Below, one piece after another: positions 8,501 through 15,596 of a stretch of 18,669 bases of DNA. The translations under genes and the position numbers were made by a program. The notes below the pieces were generated by a model that was not told where the DNA came from, made no database searches, and saw only the letters and a list, made by a program, of their open reading frames with translations. The stretch is taken from positions 1 through 18,669 of the forward strand of contig CAZKTU010000121.1 in assembly GCA_964555675.1 (NCBI GenBank), in the 5' to 3' direction. The DNA is from CAIWXH01 sp964555675. Its GTDB lineage: Bacteria; Chloroflexota; Chloroflexia; Chloroflexales; Chloroflexaceae. The number at the start of each line of letters is the position of its first letter. The first letter of the stretch is position 1.

Positions 8501-8914
8501 GACGGCGCACCACAGCTCGAGGAGCTCGTCTGCCTGAGCGCGGCCCTCAGCTCGGACGAACACTGCGACCTGCTGCTCAGGCCGGGGGCCGAGCGGCCGA
8601 TGATCGTGCTCGTACAGAACTACAGCGGCTCGGGCGCGGCCGAGGACAGCGTCGACCTGCGGGTCAATCTGGTGCCGGGGGCGGCCGTGGGCAATATGAG
8701 CGCCACGGGCCCGGCGGCGGTCGCCACCGACCAGCCTTATAGCCTCAGCCTCGGCTGGTCGCTGCCCGACAGCCCCGAAGGCGTCGGCCTCTACCAGGGC
8801 GTGATCGAGCTCAGCAGCACGCCCGACCCGGCGCGAGCCGGCGATCTCGGGCGCATCCCCATCGACCTTGCCTATATGCGGGGCCTGGTGTATCTTCCAG
8901 CCACGCAGCGCTAG
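5525..8914 (+). CDS. Secreted subtilisin-like serine protease (S8) with PA domain
   Basis: An 1129-residue exported protease. A Sec-type signal peptide occupies about residues 1-26, with likely cleavage after AGSAQ. An inhibitor-I9-like propeptide follows at about 50-150. Residues about 165-283 form an extra beta-rich block ending in a CHRD-like LATAAAPGGALSGALLP. The S8 catalytic triad is Asp294 (AVIDSG), His371 (GHGSH) and Ser697 (SGTSMAAPHAAG), with oxyanion Asn473 (AAGNDGP). A protease-associated domain is inserted at about 545-635. The C-terminal 370 residues look like Ig/Fn3-type and Ca-binding-type beta domains, with no membrane anchor or sorting signal. The first of two ATGs is taken; GAGG (5517-5520) can serve either. 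It is unlike the 380-residue core subtilisins in size. It is divergent from the cyclase and probably degrades extracellular protein; the substrate is unknown. Confidence 0.95.
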   Translation: MMPRALLALLFVAVCAAGAAPAGSAQSATQRPWLLAVRSAGATKAPPDEQSAYLVVLAEPPLARAASDGPGAALSPAAADQLRRLDEDRSATLAAISAALGRPAQPLATFSYALNGVSLTLTPAEAAAVAALPGVRLVQRDQPLRTLTDVGPARIGAAQADLRPAILFARLAGPAGAAGRAEAAYDAAAARLAITVAATGLDGPPTGARLVLPRPGQPATAVADLTPLLAGDAPAFAGAITLGAAPGLTPAAVEAALLDGKLELRLATAAAPGGALSGALLPARGEGVIAAVIDSGVNPFSPSFGALDSGGAPLANPLGPGVYRGVCDPADLQYRSDFPCNSRLIGAYSFLGSSGRPDPQGRPSPFDDDGHGSHTAATLAGSLVGTVDIGGTTLGPVAGVAPHAALIAYDVCAGGGCSVRASVAAIDQAVADGAAVINYSIGAPPQDPWGDATALAMLGALEAGVLTSAAAGNDGPGAASVGSPANAPWVMAVGATAHGRRIARVLADFSGGAGPPPPPLIAQGLGAAAIPAAPIVAGATLPNIFGQPNSTCQPFDRAVQLAGAIVVCRVNGFAFSMASSVARAGGAALVVVWPPFVGRQLPLQSLDVPTVHLDANSGQLLLDWLARGAGHRASLGGAARDMGGPDDSVATFSSRGPDLLNPDALKPDLAAPGLNVLSADADFDAGGDDYLFLSGTSMAAPHAAGAVALLRQIHPDWRPGELRSALMTTAQPAATLADETSPATAHDIGAGRLRVDLAARAGLLLDESGAAFRAADPALGGDPAALNLPGLSRAICLEQCVFTRTVRSALGAPGTWAARAEAEPGVSLAVSPPSFSLAPGATQTLVITATIAREAMTPEGIYRFGAVLLEEARGLAPPTRLPAAIGARASVLPTTVFTRTTAATGSLVVPGLRSVAAAELTVRLNGLSRGGLLRLNLGEDLTPTDPFDGGPGIYSTTLRLPAGTARLYVAVERSTSPDIDLLIFADGEGGPADGAPQLEELVCLSAALSSDEHCDLLLRPGAERPMIVLVQNYSGSGAAEDSVDLRVNLVPGAAVGNMSATGPAAVATDQPYSLSLGWSLPDSPEGVGLYQGVIELSSTPDPARAGDLGRIPIDLAYMRGLVYLPATQR

Positions 8915-8941
8915 GCGCGAGGTCGCAGCAGCGGGCCGTAC

Positions 8942-9145
8942 CTACGCGGCAAGGGCCGTGATCTCGTGGCTCTCGAGCAGGTCGAGGCCGAACTGCTCGG
9001 CGATGAAGTCGCCCAGGGCCTCGGCGTCGGGGAAGCTGACCACCGTCTCGTCGTCGCCGTCGCGGTAGGCGACCCGCCAGTGCTGACCAAAACGCTCGTC
9101 CTGCCAGACACGAAGCTCAGCTCTCAGGGTAAGTGCGCGCTCCAT
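8942..9145 (-). CDS. Small 67-residue hypothetical protein
   Basis: A short acidic soluble protein with no membrane segment or known motif. It starts at an ATG with a good GGAG (9158-9155) nine bases upstream. The sequence is mixed and protein-like, with W, Y, F and charged residues well spread (for example RVWQDERFGQHWRVAYRDGD, 12-31), then a predicted helix around 40-58. The opposite strand is also open but is Leu/Val/Gly-rich and lacks a good ribosome site, so the minus reading is preferred. It converges on the protease with a 27-base gap. It is divergent from the PqqD-like/M50 gene across a 173-base region rich in repeats. It could be a partner or regulator of that protein, but no function can be named. 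Confidence 0.72.
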   Translation of the reverse strand: MERALTLRAELRVWQDERFGQHWRVAYRDGDDETVVSFPDAEALGDFIAEQFGLDLLESHEITALAA

Positions 9146-9248
9146 TCCGCTTCTCTCCTCTCGGCGCGGCCCACCGCGCCAGCTTCTGCTCTCTCAGGGG
9201 TATCTGATATGTAAGACGCACAACCCGGTTCTTTGGTTCTAGAGCGTT

Positions 9249-9282
9249 GATGAGATCATGATGAGATTCATCTCGACGAGAT
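9249..9282. repeat. GATGAGAT repeat cluster, possible operator
   Basis: GATGAGAT occurs at 9249-9256 and 9260-9267, 11 bases apart, about one helical turn. A third variant, GACGAGAT, ends at 9282. The last copy is also half of a perfect inverted repeat ATCTCG-A-CGAGAT (9270-9282). GAGAT and ATCTC pair again at 9263-9274. The cluster lies 36 bases before the GTG start of the M50 gene. The arrangement resembles a multi-site transcription-factor operator; the regulator is unknown. Confidence 0.55.
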
Positions 9283-9318
9283 ACTGAGAAGGGCCGTCAG
9301 CCCGATGGAGCTTGCACT

Positions 9319-12300
9319 GTGACCGGCGCCGCCGCAGAACCTAGCAGAGAACGTGCCAGCGCCAGAGCCCCCGGCGGCCTCTGGGGCGCCCTGGCCCGGC
9401 GAATGCAGGCCCGCGCGCCCGGCCGGCCGCTCTACGCGACCCTCGCGGGCCGCCTCGCCACGCCGGCGCCCGACGGCGAAGGCCTCTACACGGGCCTCGC
9501 ACAGCGCGCCGACCTCGCGCGCTTCTGCCCGGTGCGCGCCACCGGGGTCGCCGAAGAGCTGATCAGCGAGGAGGGGCAGAGCTACCTGGTGCTGCGCAGC
9601 CCGGCCGGGCGCTACCTGCGCCTCTCGCCGGCCGAGGGCGAGCTCTGGCGCTCGATGGACGGCTCGCAGTCCGTGGCGGCCCTGGCGACCATGGGCTTCT
9701 TGCGCTTCCGCCAGCTGCTGCCCGTCGCGGGCCTGGTGCAGAGCCTGCGCCAGGAGGGCTTCCTGGCCGACGAGCCGGTGAACCTCTATGCGGGCCTGCG
9801 GGCGCGCCTGGAGGGCGACGGCGTCGAGGGCTGGGGGCGACGCATGGCGCGCGCCTTGCGCTCGCACGAGCTGGCGATCGACGGCATCGACGGGCTGGCC
9901 GGGGCCCTACACCGCTGGGGCGGGTGGGTCTGCTTCACGAGGCCGTTCGCGGCGCTCCTGGTCCTGCTGAGCATCGCGGGCGCGGGCGCGTTCGCCCTGG
10001 TGGGCTCGGGGGCGCTTCACGGCTACAGCCTGGTCGACGCCGAGCGCATCGGGCTGAGTCTGGCGGCCCTCTGGGGGGCCCTGCTCGTCTCGTTCGTGCT
10101 GCACGAGCTGGCGCACGCGGTGGCGGTGAAGCACTTCGGCCGCAGCGTGCTGCGCGGCGGCGTGATGCTCTACTACGGCATGCCGGCGGCCTTCGTCGAC
10201 ACGAGCGACATCTGGCTGGCGGGGCGGCGAGCCCGCATCGTCGTCTCGCTGGCCGGGCCGGCCTGCGACCTGGCGGTCGGCTCGCTGGCGGCCCTGGCGG
10301 CGGCGCTGCTGCCCACGGGCTGGGTCGGCGAGGCGGCCTACAGGCTGGCGGCGGCGAGCTTCCTGGCCGCGATCTGCAACCTCAACCCGCTGCTCGAGCT
10401 GGACGGCTATTACATCCTGAGCGACTGGCTGGGGCTGCCGAACCTGCGCCGCAGGGCCCTCGACTTCATCGGCGGCCCCCTCTGGCAGAAGCTGGGCGCG
10501 CGGGCCGCCCTCGGCCGCGACGAGCGCATCTTCACCCTCTACGGGGCTCTAGCCGGGCTGTACACGGCCCTGGCGGTCGGGCTGGCCCTGATCTTCTGGC
10601 AGCAGCAGCTGGCGCGCCTGATCGGCGAGCTCTGGTCGCGCGACGACCTGGCGGGCCGGCTGGCGGCCGCCCTGATCGTCCTGGCCGTGGTCGTGCCCGT
10701 GGCCCTCGGGCTGCTGGTGGCGGCCTGGGGCATGGTGGCGGCGGCGGCGAGCTGGGCGGGGCGGCGCGGGCTCGGGCGCAGCCCGCTGGTGGTCGCGGTG
10801 ACTATGGCCGCCCTGGCCTGCGCCCTGGCCGCGCTGCCCCTGCGCTACGGCGTGGGCGTCGAGACCAAGCTGATCGCCCCGCTGCTCTGGCTGACGGCCC
10901 TGGCGGCTCAGCTCGCGCTCCATGCCGACTATCGGGGCGCCGCCGTGGCGCGGGCCCTCGACGCCTTCCTGGTGGTGACCGCCCTCGAGCTGCTCGCCCA
11001 GAGCGGCCTGCTACTGCTGCCCGAGCAGATCCTGATCTGGACGGCCCTCGAGAACCTGGGCTTCACCCTCTTGCTCTTCGCCGGCTTCGTGGCCCTGCTC
11101 GACATCGACCTGCGCCAGTCGCCCCCCGCCGAGCTGGCGGGCAGCGCGGTGCTGATGGCCCTGGCCTTCCTGGCGGGCGGCATGGCGATCGGCGCGATCC
11201 AGACGGCCCTGCCGGGGCTGCCCATCGGCGCCGTGGTGGTGCTGGCGGCCCCGGTCTACAGCACCGCCGTAGCCCTGGCCCTGCTGCTGCCCCAGGTGGC
11301 CAGCCTGCACGACTCGCGTTTGCTCTGGAGCTGGCTGCTGCTCTGGGTCGGCATCGCGGCCCAGGCCGTAGCCTACATGCTCGAGCTGCGCAGCGGCTCC
11401 AGCCTCTCGCGCGAGGCCCTGGCCGCGGTGGTGCTGGCGGCGGGGCTGTGGGCGGCGGCCTGGTGCGCCCACGTGGTCGCCCTGCGCCAGGTGACGCCCA
11501 GCGAGCTGCGCTGGCCCCTAGAGGGCGCCACGGGCGAGGCCGAGCGGCTGCAGCGGGCCTTCCGCCACAGCTATGCCGGGCTCTACCGGCTGCTGCGGGC
11601 CTATGGCGGGGCGCGGCGAGTCCAGGCCCTCGACGACCGCATGGACGTCGTGGCGGCCACGGCCAACTGGCAGATCACCCTCGACCGCGAGCAGGCCCGC
11701 ATCGGGGCCGAGCTGGCCGGGCGCACCCTCGACGTGCAGGGCGGGCGCTACGCCGAGGTGCTGCGCTACGCCGTGGCCGAGATCGAGCGCCAGGCCGGGG
11801 CGACCTTCGCCCGGCGCGCGATCCGGGCGGCCTACGACGCCCTGCCCTGGCCCGAGCGCGAGGCCGCCGACCGGCGCTGCTTCCCCGACACCCCCTGGGC
11901 GCGCGAGCTCTCGCGGGCCTTCGGCGACACCAGGGCGGCGCGCCTGCGCCTGCTGCGCCAGGTCGAGCGCTTCGCGGCCTGCGACGACGCCGAGCTGGCC
12001 GCCCTGGCCGCGGCCCTCGAGCCGCGCCACGTGGCCGCCGGGGCGATCGTCCCGCGCGGCGACCCGCCGGACCTGTGGGTGGTCGAGGCCGGCGAGGTGG
12101 CCGTGCGCGAGGGCGGGCGCGAGACGGCCGAGCTGCACCGCGGCGCGGCCTTCGGGGCCGACGAGGCCCCCGCCGAGCGCCTCTATCGGGCCAGCGTCGA
12201 CAGCGAACTGCTCTTCCTGCCGGCCGACGAGCTGGCCAGGCTGCTGCGCGAGGGGGCGGTCCACGCGGGCGAGGGCGAGGCCCTGGCGGCAACGGTGCGC

Positions 12301-12723
12301 GATCTTGAGCGCTCGCCGATCTTCCACGACCTGCCCCGGGCGACCCTGCGCAGCCTGGCCCGCCAGGCCGAGCGCCTGCACCTGCCGGCGCGCACGCCGG
12401 TGATCCGGCAGGGGCTGCCGAGCGGGCGGCTCTATGTGATCGTCGCCGGCGAGGCCGCCGTCGTGCAGCGCCTCGACGGCGAGGCCGCGGGCAACGGGGC
12501 GAGCGGCCGGCGGATCATGGCCCGCCTCGGCCCGACCGAGCTGTTCGGCGAGCTCGAGCTGCTGCACGAGACGCTGCCGATGGCCAGTGTGGTGGCGGTC
12601 TCGCCGCTCGAGCTGCTGGCCCTGCCCCACCGCGCGGTCGACGGCCTGCTGCGGGCGGGCGGCGAGCTGGGGCGGGGCCTCGAGCGCATCGGCAGCGGGC
12701 GGCTGATCGAGCTGCGCTCGTAG
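9319..12723 (+). CDS. PqqD-like / M50 metalloprotease / cNMP-domain membrane protein
   Basis: A 1134-residue fusion. Residues about 70-150 resemble the PqqD/RRE winged helix (from FCPVRATGVAEELISEEGQS, with LRLSPAEGELWRSMDG at 100-115). The M50 zinc-protease core has HELAH (262-266) and a second ligand motif LLELDGYYILSDWLG (358-372). This follows the YydH-type peptide-protease family. About 14 hydrophobic segments run from 208 to 722, many more than ordinary M50 proteases. An uncharacterised soluble region spans 735-880. Two cNMP-binding-type domains follow: a short degenerate one (about 880-975) and a fuller one (about 998-1115). The latter has FGELELL but has Pro1087 where the phosphate-binding Arg should be. 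The GTG start has GGAG (9307-9310) eight bases before it. It is convergent with cpsB by 13 bases. Likely a membrane peptidase or peptide transporter; substrate unknown. Confidence 0.88.
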   Translation: MTGAAAEPSRERASARAPGGLWGALARRMQARAPGRPLYATLAGRLATPAPDGEGLYTGLAQRADLARFCPVRATGVAEELISEEGQSYLVLRSPAGRYLRLSPAEGELWRSMDGSQSVAALATMGFLRFRQLLPVAGLVQSLRQEGFLADEPVNLYAGLRARLEGDGVEGWGRRMARALRSHELAIDGIDGLAGALHRWGGWVCFTRPFAALLVLLSIAGAGAFALVGSGALHGYSLVDAERIGLSLAALWGALLVSFVLHELAHAVAVKHFGRSVLRGGVMLYYGMPAAFVDTSDIWLAGRRARIVVSLAGPACDLAVGSLAALAAALLPTGWVGEAAYRLAAASFLAAICNLNPLLELDGYYILSDWLGLPNLRRRALDFIGGPLWQKLGARAALGRDERIFTLYGALAGLYTALAVGLALIFWQQQLARLIGELWSRDDLAGRLAAALIVLAVVVPVALGLLVAAWGMVAAAASWAGRRGLGRSPLVVAVTMAALACALAALPLRYGVGVETKLIAPLLWLTALAAQLALHADYRGAAVARALDAFLVVTALELLAQSGLLLLPEQILIWTALENLGFTLLLFAGFVALLDIDLRQSPPAELAGSAVLMALAFLAGGMAIGAIQTALPGLPIGAVVVLAAPVYSTAVALALLLPQVASLHDSRLLWSWLLLWVGIAAQAVAYMLELRSGSSLSREALAAVVLAAGLWAAAWCAHVVALRQVTPSELRWPLEGATGEAERLQRAFRHSYAGLYRLLRAYGGARRVQALDDRMDVVAATANWQITLDREQARIGAELAGRTLDVQGGRYAEVLRYAVAEIERQAGATFARRAIRAAYDALPWPEREAADRRCFPDTPWARELSRAFGDTRAARLRLLRQVERFAACDDAELAALAAALEPRHVAAGAIVPRGDPPDLWVVEAGEVAVREGGRETAELHRGAAFGADEAPAERLYRASVDSELLFLPADELARLLREGAVHAGEGEALAATVRDLERSPIFHDLPRATLRSLARQAERLHLPARTPVIRQGLPSGRLYVIVAGEAAVVQRLDGEAAGNGASGRRIMARLGPTELFGELELLHETLPMASVVAVSPLELLALPHRAVDGLLRAGGELGRGLERIGSGRLIELRS

Positions 12724-12736
12724 GGATGGCGCGGGA

Positions 12737-13510
12737 TCAGGACAGGCCGCGCCAGCGGCGGATCGGCCGGGGCGTGGCGGGGGCGATCAGGCCGTCGCTC
12801 AGCACGGCGGCGGGGACCTGGCGGGTGAGCAGGTCGGCCACGGCGGCGCCGACGAGCTGCTCGGCCCGCTCGCGAGCCAGGGCCAGGTTGGGCAGGCGCC
12901 GAAAGTGGGGGCCGTGGGCATCGGTGGCGAGGATCTGCACGAGCCCGTGGCCGAGCAGCAACTCGGCCATGTGCTGGAGGCGCCCGCCCTGGTTGCCGAG
13001 CAGGGCATCGCCGGTGAGCTGCATCAGGGCCCCGCGCTCGACCAGAGGGATGAGCGCGTTGGGGTCCTCCTGCACATAGCGGTAGCGCTCGGGGTGGGCG
13101 ACGACGACCCGGTGGCCGGCGAGCTGGAAGGCGAAGACGATCTGCTCGGCGGCGTCGCGGGTGATGCCGAGGGGGAACTCGACCAGCACCGCCCGGCTCT
13201 CGCCATAGGGCAGCAACTCGCGGGCGCGCAGCCGCTCGAGGGCCCCCGGCTCGCCATAGATCTCGGTGCCGGCGACGAGCTCGAGGGGCACGCCCGCGGC
13301 GGCCAGGGCGGCACGCAGCTCGTCGAGACGGTCCTGGACCTTGAGCGGGCTGTAGCCGGCCCAGGCGCTCACCGAGCTATGGCCGTGGGGCGTGGCGGCC
13401 ATCAGGGTCACCCCCTGGGCCGCCGCGGTGCGGGCCATCGCCACGGCATCGGCCAGGGTCTGGGCCCCATCGTCGACCGCGTGCAGAATGTGCGAGTGCA
13501 GGTCGATCAA
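12737..13510 (-). CDS. CpsB/CapC-type PHP tyrosine phosphatase
   Basis: A 257-residue metal-dependent protein-tyrosine phosphatase of the PHP fold. It should remove phosphate from the partner CpsD-type kinase and so switch polysaccharide assembly. Metal-site motifs appear in order: DLHSHILHAVDDG (3-15), TPH (40-42), Glu83, Glu111 (VEFPLG), HPERY (139-143) and TDAHG (196-200). Length and order fit the YwqE/CpsB family. The start is a TTG at 13510 that overlaps the kinase stop (TTGA). It is accepted because the family begins M-I-D-L-H-S-H and no better start exists. It is the last gene of the operon and ends 13 bases from the convergent M50 gene. Confidence 0.93.
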   Translation of the reverse strand: MIDLHSHILHAVDDGAQTLADAVAMARTAAAQGVTLMAATPHGHSSVSAWAGYSPLKVQDRLDELRAALAAAGVPLELVAGTEIYGEPGALERLRARELLPYGESRAVLVEFPLGITRDAAEQIVFAFQLAGHRVVVAHPERYRYVQEDPNALIPLVERGALMQLTGDALLGNQGGRLQHMAELLLGHGLVQILATDAHGPHFRRLPNLALARERAEQLVGAAVADLLTRQVPAAVLSDGLIAPATPRPIRRWRGLS

Positions 13511-14175
13511 TACGCGTACCCCCGCTCGAGCCTGGCCCCGTTGAGCACAACCCCGACGATATTGGCCTTGACCTTCTCGAGGATGGCGCGGGCCTCGCGG
13601 GCGCGGTCGCGACGGGTGTGGCCGGCCTGAAGGACGAGCAGCACGCCGTCGACGCGGGGGGCGAGGGCCGAGGCGTCGGTGACGGCCACTACGGGCGGCG
13701 TATCAAAGAGCACAATGTCGGCCTCGGCGCGCATGCGCTCGACCAGCAGGCCCATGCGGCGCGAGCCGAGTAGGTCGGCGGGGCGGGGCGGCAGCGGGCC
13801 ACTGGGCAGCAGGCTCAGGCCGGGGACGCTGGTGCTCACCACCGGCAGCGGGCCGTCGCCCTGCTCGAGCATGGCGCTGGTGAGGCCGCGCTCGTTGGGC
13901 AGGCCGAATAGGGTGTGCAGGCTGGGGCGGCGCAGGTCGCAGTCGACCATCAGCACGCGCTGCTCGGCCTGGGCCATAGTCACGGCCAGGTTGGCCAGGG
14001 TGGTGCTCTTGCCCTCGTCGGGCGCGGTGCTGGTCACCAGCAGGGTGTGCAGGGGCCGGTCGAGGCTCGAGAAGAGAATATTGGTGCGCAGGGTGCGGTA
14101 GGCCTCGGCGGCGGCCGAGCGAGGGTCGCGCAAGGTGATCAGATTGGCCTCGGGCGAGGCGCCGGGAGTGCTCAC
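13507..14175 (-). CDS. CpsD/CapB-type bacterial tyrosine kinase
   Basis: A 222-residue cytoplasmic BY-kinase domain that autophosphorylates and controls polysaccharide polymerisation together with Wzz-type membrane proteins. The P-loop is APDEGKST (51-58), Walker A' is VDCDLRRP (77-84) and Walker B is VLFDTPP (155-161). The conserved start of the family, AAAEAYRTLRTNILFSS, is at 21-37. The C-terminal tyrosine cluster is very short: only Tyr220 and Tyr222 in the ending RGYAY. I chose GTG at 14175 because GAGGGG (14187-14182) lies six bases upstream. A TTG at 14196 would add seven residues and overlap the upstream stop. As in Gram-positive-type systems the kinase is separate from the membrane protein. 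It overlaps the phosphatase gene by four bases. Confidence 0.94.
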   Translation of the reverse strand: MSTPGASPEANLITLRDPRSAAAEAYRTLRTNILFSSLDRPLHTLLVTSTAPDEGKSTTLANLAVTMAQAEQRVLMVDCDLRRPSLHTLFGLPNERGLTSAMLEQGDGPLPVVSTSVPGLSLLPSGPLPPRPADLLGSRRMGLLVERMRAEADIVLFDTPPVVAVTDASALAPRVDGVLLVLQAGHTRRDRAREARAILEKVKANIVGVVLNGARLERGYAY

Positions 14176-14181
14176 TGGTGT

Positions 14182-14187
14182 CCCCTC
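14182..14187 (-). promoter_or_regulatory. Ribosome binding site deciding the kinase start
   Basis: GAGGGG on the minus strand sits six bases before the GTG at 14175. It overlaps the stop region of the upstream Wzz gene, consistent with translational coupling. Confidence 0.6.
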
Positions 14188-14839
14188 ACTTCTCAACGGT
14201 CGGGATGGCGCCGATGGTGGTCAGGCCGACGAAGCGCTCGACGTCGCCGCTGCTCTTGAGCGTATCGTCGAGATAGTCGAGGATGTAGGCCAGCAGCACG
14301 CCGACCATGAGGCCCAGGAGGGCCCCGGCCAGGACGTTGATGCGCGTATTGGGCTGGATGGCGATCAGGCGCGCCTGCTGGATGCGCTCGACATTGATGC
14401 GGGCCGTGCCCTCGAGGGTCGCGTTGATGCGGTTGACCTCGGCCACGATGCGGTCGCCCACGGCGTCGGCCATGGCCATCGACTGGTCGAGGGTGGCCGC
14501 GTCGACCTCGATGATAATCTTCTGCTCGTCGGGGCGCGGCTGGATATTGACGTCCTGCATCCACTGCTCGCCGCTGATGTCGAGGCCGATGCTCTGGCTG
14601 ATCTGGTCGAGCACACTCGGCTGCAGCACCAGCTCGCGGTAGCTGTTCATCGAGTTGCGCAGCACAATATTGAGGCCATTGTCGGCCTGGTTGGCGAAGG
14701 CCAGGTAGACCGCCTGCGAGCGGTAGGTATCGCGGATCAGCTTGCTGACCCCGTAGGCGGCCACGGCGGCGGCGAGGATAGTCAGGGCGATCACCCACCA
14801 GCGCTTGAGCAGGACGGTCACATAGTCGCGGAGCTGCAT
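14186..14839 (-). CDS. Wzz/CapA-type polysaccharide chain-length protein
   Basis: A 217-residue inner-membrane protein with two helices, at about 14-32 and 168-189, and an external loop between them, the layout of Wzz-type co-polymerases. The N-terminus begins MQLRDYVTVLLKRWWVIALT. After the second helix comes DYLDDTLKSSGDVERFVGL and a Pro-containing end (GAIPTVEK), the part that contacts the tyrosine kinase. The downstream kinase starts within the 10 bases after its stop (or overlaps if the TTG is used). The start is 3 bases after the stop of its upstream paralogue, with GAGAAG as ribosome site. Loop length is shorter than in enterobacterial Wzz. Its role is to set chain length or open the export channel for an unknown polysaccharide. 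Confidence 0.9.
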   Translation of the reverse strand: MQLRDYVTVLLKRWWVIALTILAAAVAAYGVSKLIRDTYRSQAVYLAFANQADNGLNIVLRNSMNSYRELVLQPSVLDQISQSIGLDISGEQWMQDVNIQPRPDEQKIIIEVDAATLDQSMAMADAVGDRIVAEVNRINATLEGTARINVERIQQARLIAIQPNTRINVLAGALLGLMVGVLLAYILDYLDDTLKSSGDVERFVGLTTIGAIPTVEK

Positions 14840-14842
14840 ACG

Positions 14843-15532
14843 CTACTTCTCTTTCGGGATGACGGCGAGCACCTTTGCGCCGAGCCAGTCTTCGGCCTGG
14901 CGCGGGCTGCGCAGGCGGTCATCGAGATAATGGACCAGGAAGGCGAGGCCGACCCCGGCCGCGAGGGCCAGGGCGGCGCGCAGGGCCACCTCGCGGACGA
15001 GGGCGCGCAACCCGTCGACCGGCGCGGCCGCGCCCGGCGGGTCGAGCACGGCGACCTGCAGGCCGCCGGCGCGACCCCAGTACTTCAGGCCGCCCTGCTG
15101 GAGGGCCGCCACGGCGCCGCGCAACATGGCCGCGGCCTGCTCGGGCTGGCTCGCCGTGGCGGTGAGGAAGACGGCGCGGTGGGTGACCTCGGGGCGCAGG
15201 CCCGCCTTGATCGCGGCGGCGTCGGCGGGGTAGCCCTCGGCGGCCATGGCCGCCCCGACGTCGGCGGCGAACGAGGCGCTGGCGAGCACGAAGGGCAAGT
15301 CGTCGAGGATATACTCGGTGGTCGCCCAGGTGGCGCCGTCTTCGAAGTCGGGCAGGGGCGAGGCGGCGGCGGCGGGCAGGGGCGCCACGGTGATCAGCAG
15401 GCGAGCCTCGGCCTGGTAGGTCGGCTGGCGCCCGAGGGCCAGGGCCAGACTTAGCCCGCCGGCGAGCAGCGGCAGCAGCAGCAACAGCGGCCAGAAGCGG
15501 CGCAGGATGGCGAGATACTCACGTAGTTGCAT
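14843..15532 (-). CDS. Second Wzz-like chain-length protein, paralogue
   Basis: A 229-residue two-helix membrane protein (helices at about 14-33 and 180-203) that is a diverged paralogue of the downstream gene. Both begin MQLR(D/E)Y and both end with HYLDDRLRSP- or DYLDDTLKSS-type sequence and IP..EK. The loop is Ala-rich and Pro-rich, with little sequence likeness to the other copy. The ATG at 15532 has GAGGA immediately upstream. The family usually has one Wzz gene per locus, so the tandem pair suggests either a heteromeric complex or specialised copies. It lies second in the operon, 64 bases after the glycosyltransferase stop. Confidence 0.86.
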   Translation of the reverse strand: MQLREYLAILRRFWPLLLLLPLLAGGLSLALALGRQPTYQAEARLLITVAPLPAAAASPLPDFEDGATWATTEYILDDLPFVLASASFAADVGAAMAAEGYPADAAAIKAGLRPEVTHRAVFLTATASQPEQAAAMLRGAVAALQQGGLKYWGRAGGLQVAVLDPPGAAAPVDGLRALVREVALRAALALAAGVGLAFLVHYLDDRLRSPRQAEDWLGAKVLAVIPKEK

Positions 15533-15596
15533 CGGTCCTCGGCAGCGCTCCGGGTCCCAGGGCCGTCGCGACCGACGGGGCGGAGGGCTGAGTGAG

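Noticed and set aside
8942..9145. The 67-residue protein as a classic RiPP precursor
   Set aside because: No Gly-Gly or other leader cleavage site, no Cys/Ser/Thr-rich core, and no modification enzyme next to it; kept only as a possible partner.
8966..9214. 82-codon plus-strand frame opposite the 67-residue gene
   Set aside because: No ribosome site and biased Leu/Val composition; the minus frame has a good site and balanced composition.
9924..12308. 794-codon plus-strand open frame within the M50 gene
   Set aside because: Out-of-frame shadow, Arg/Gly/Pro-rich with no motifs, while the longer frame carries HELAH and membrane segments.
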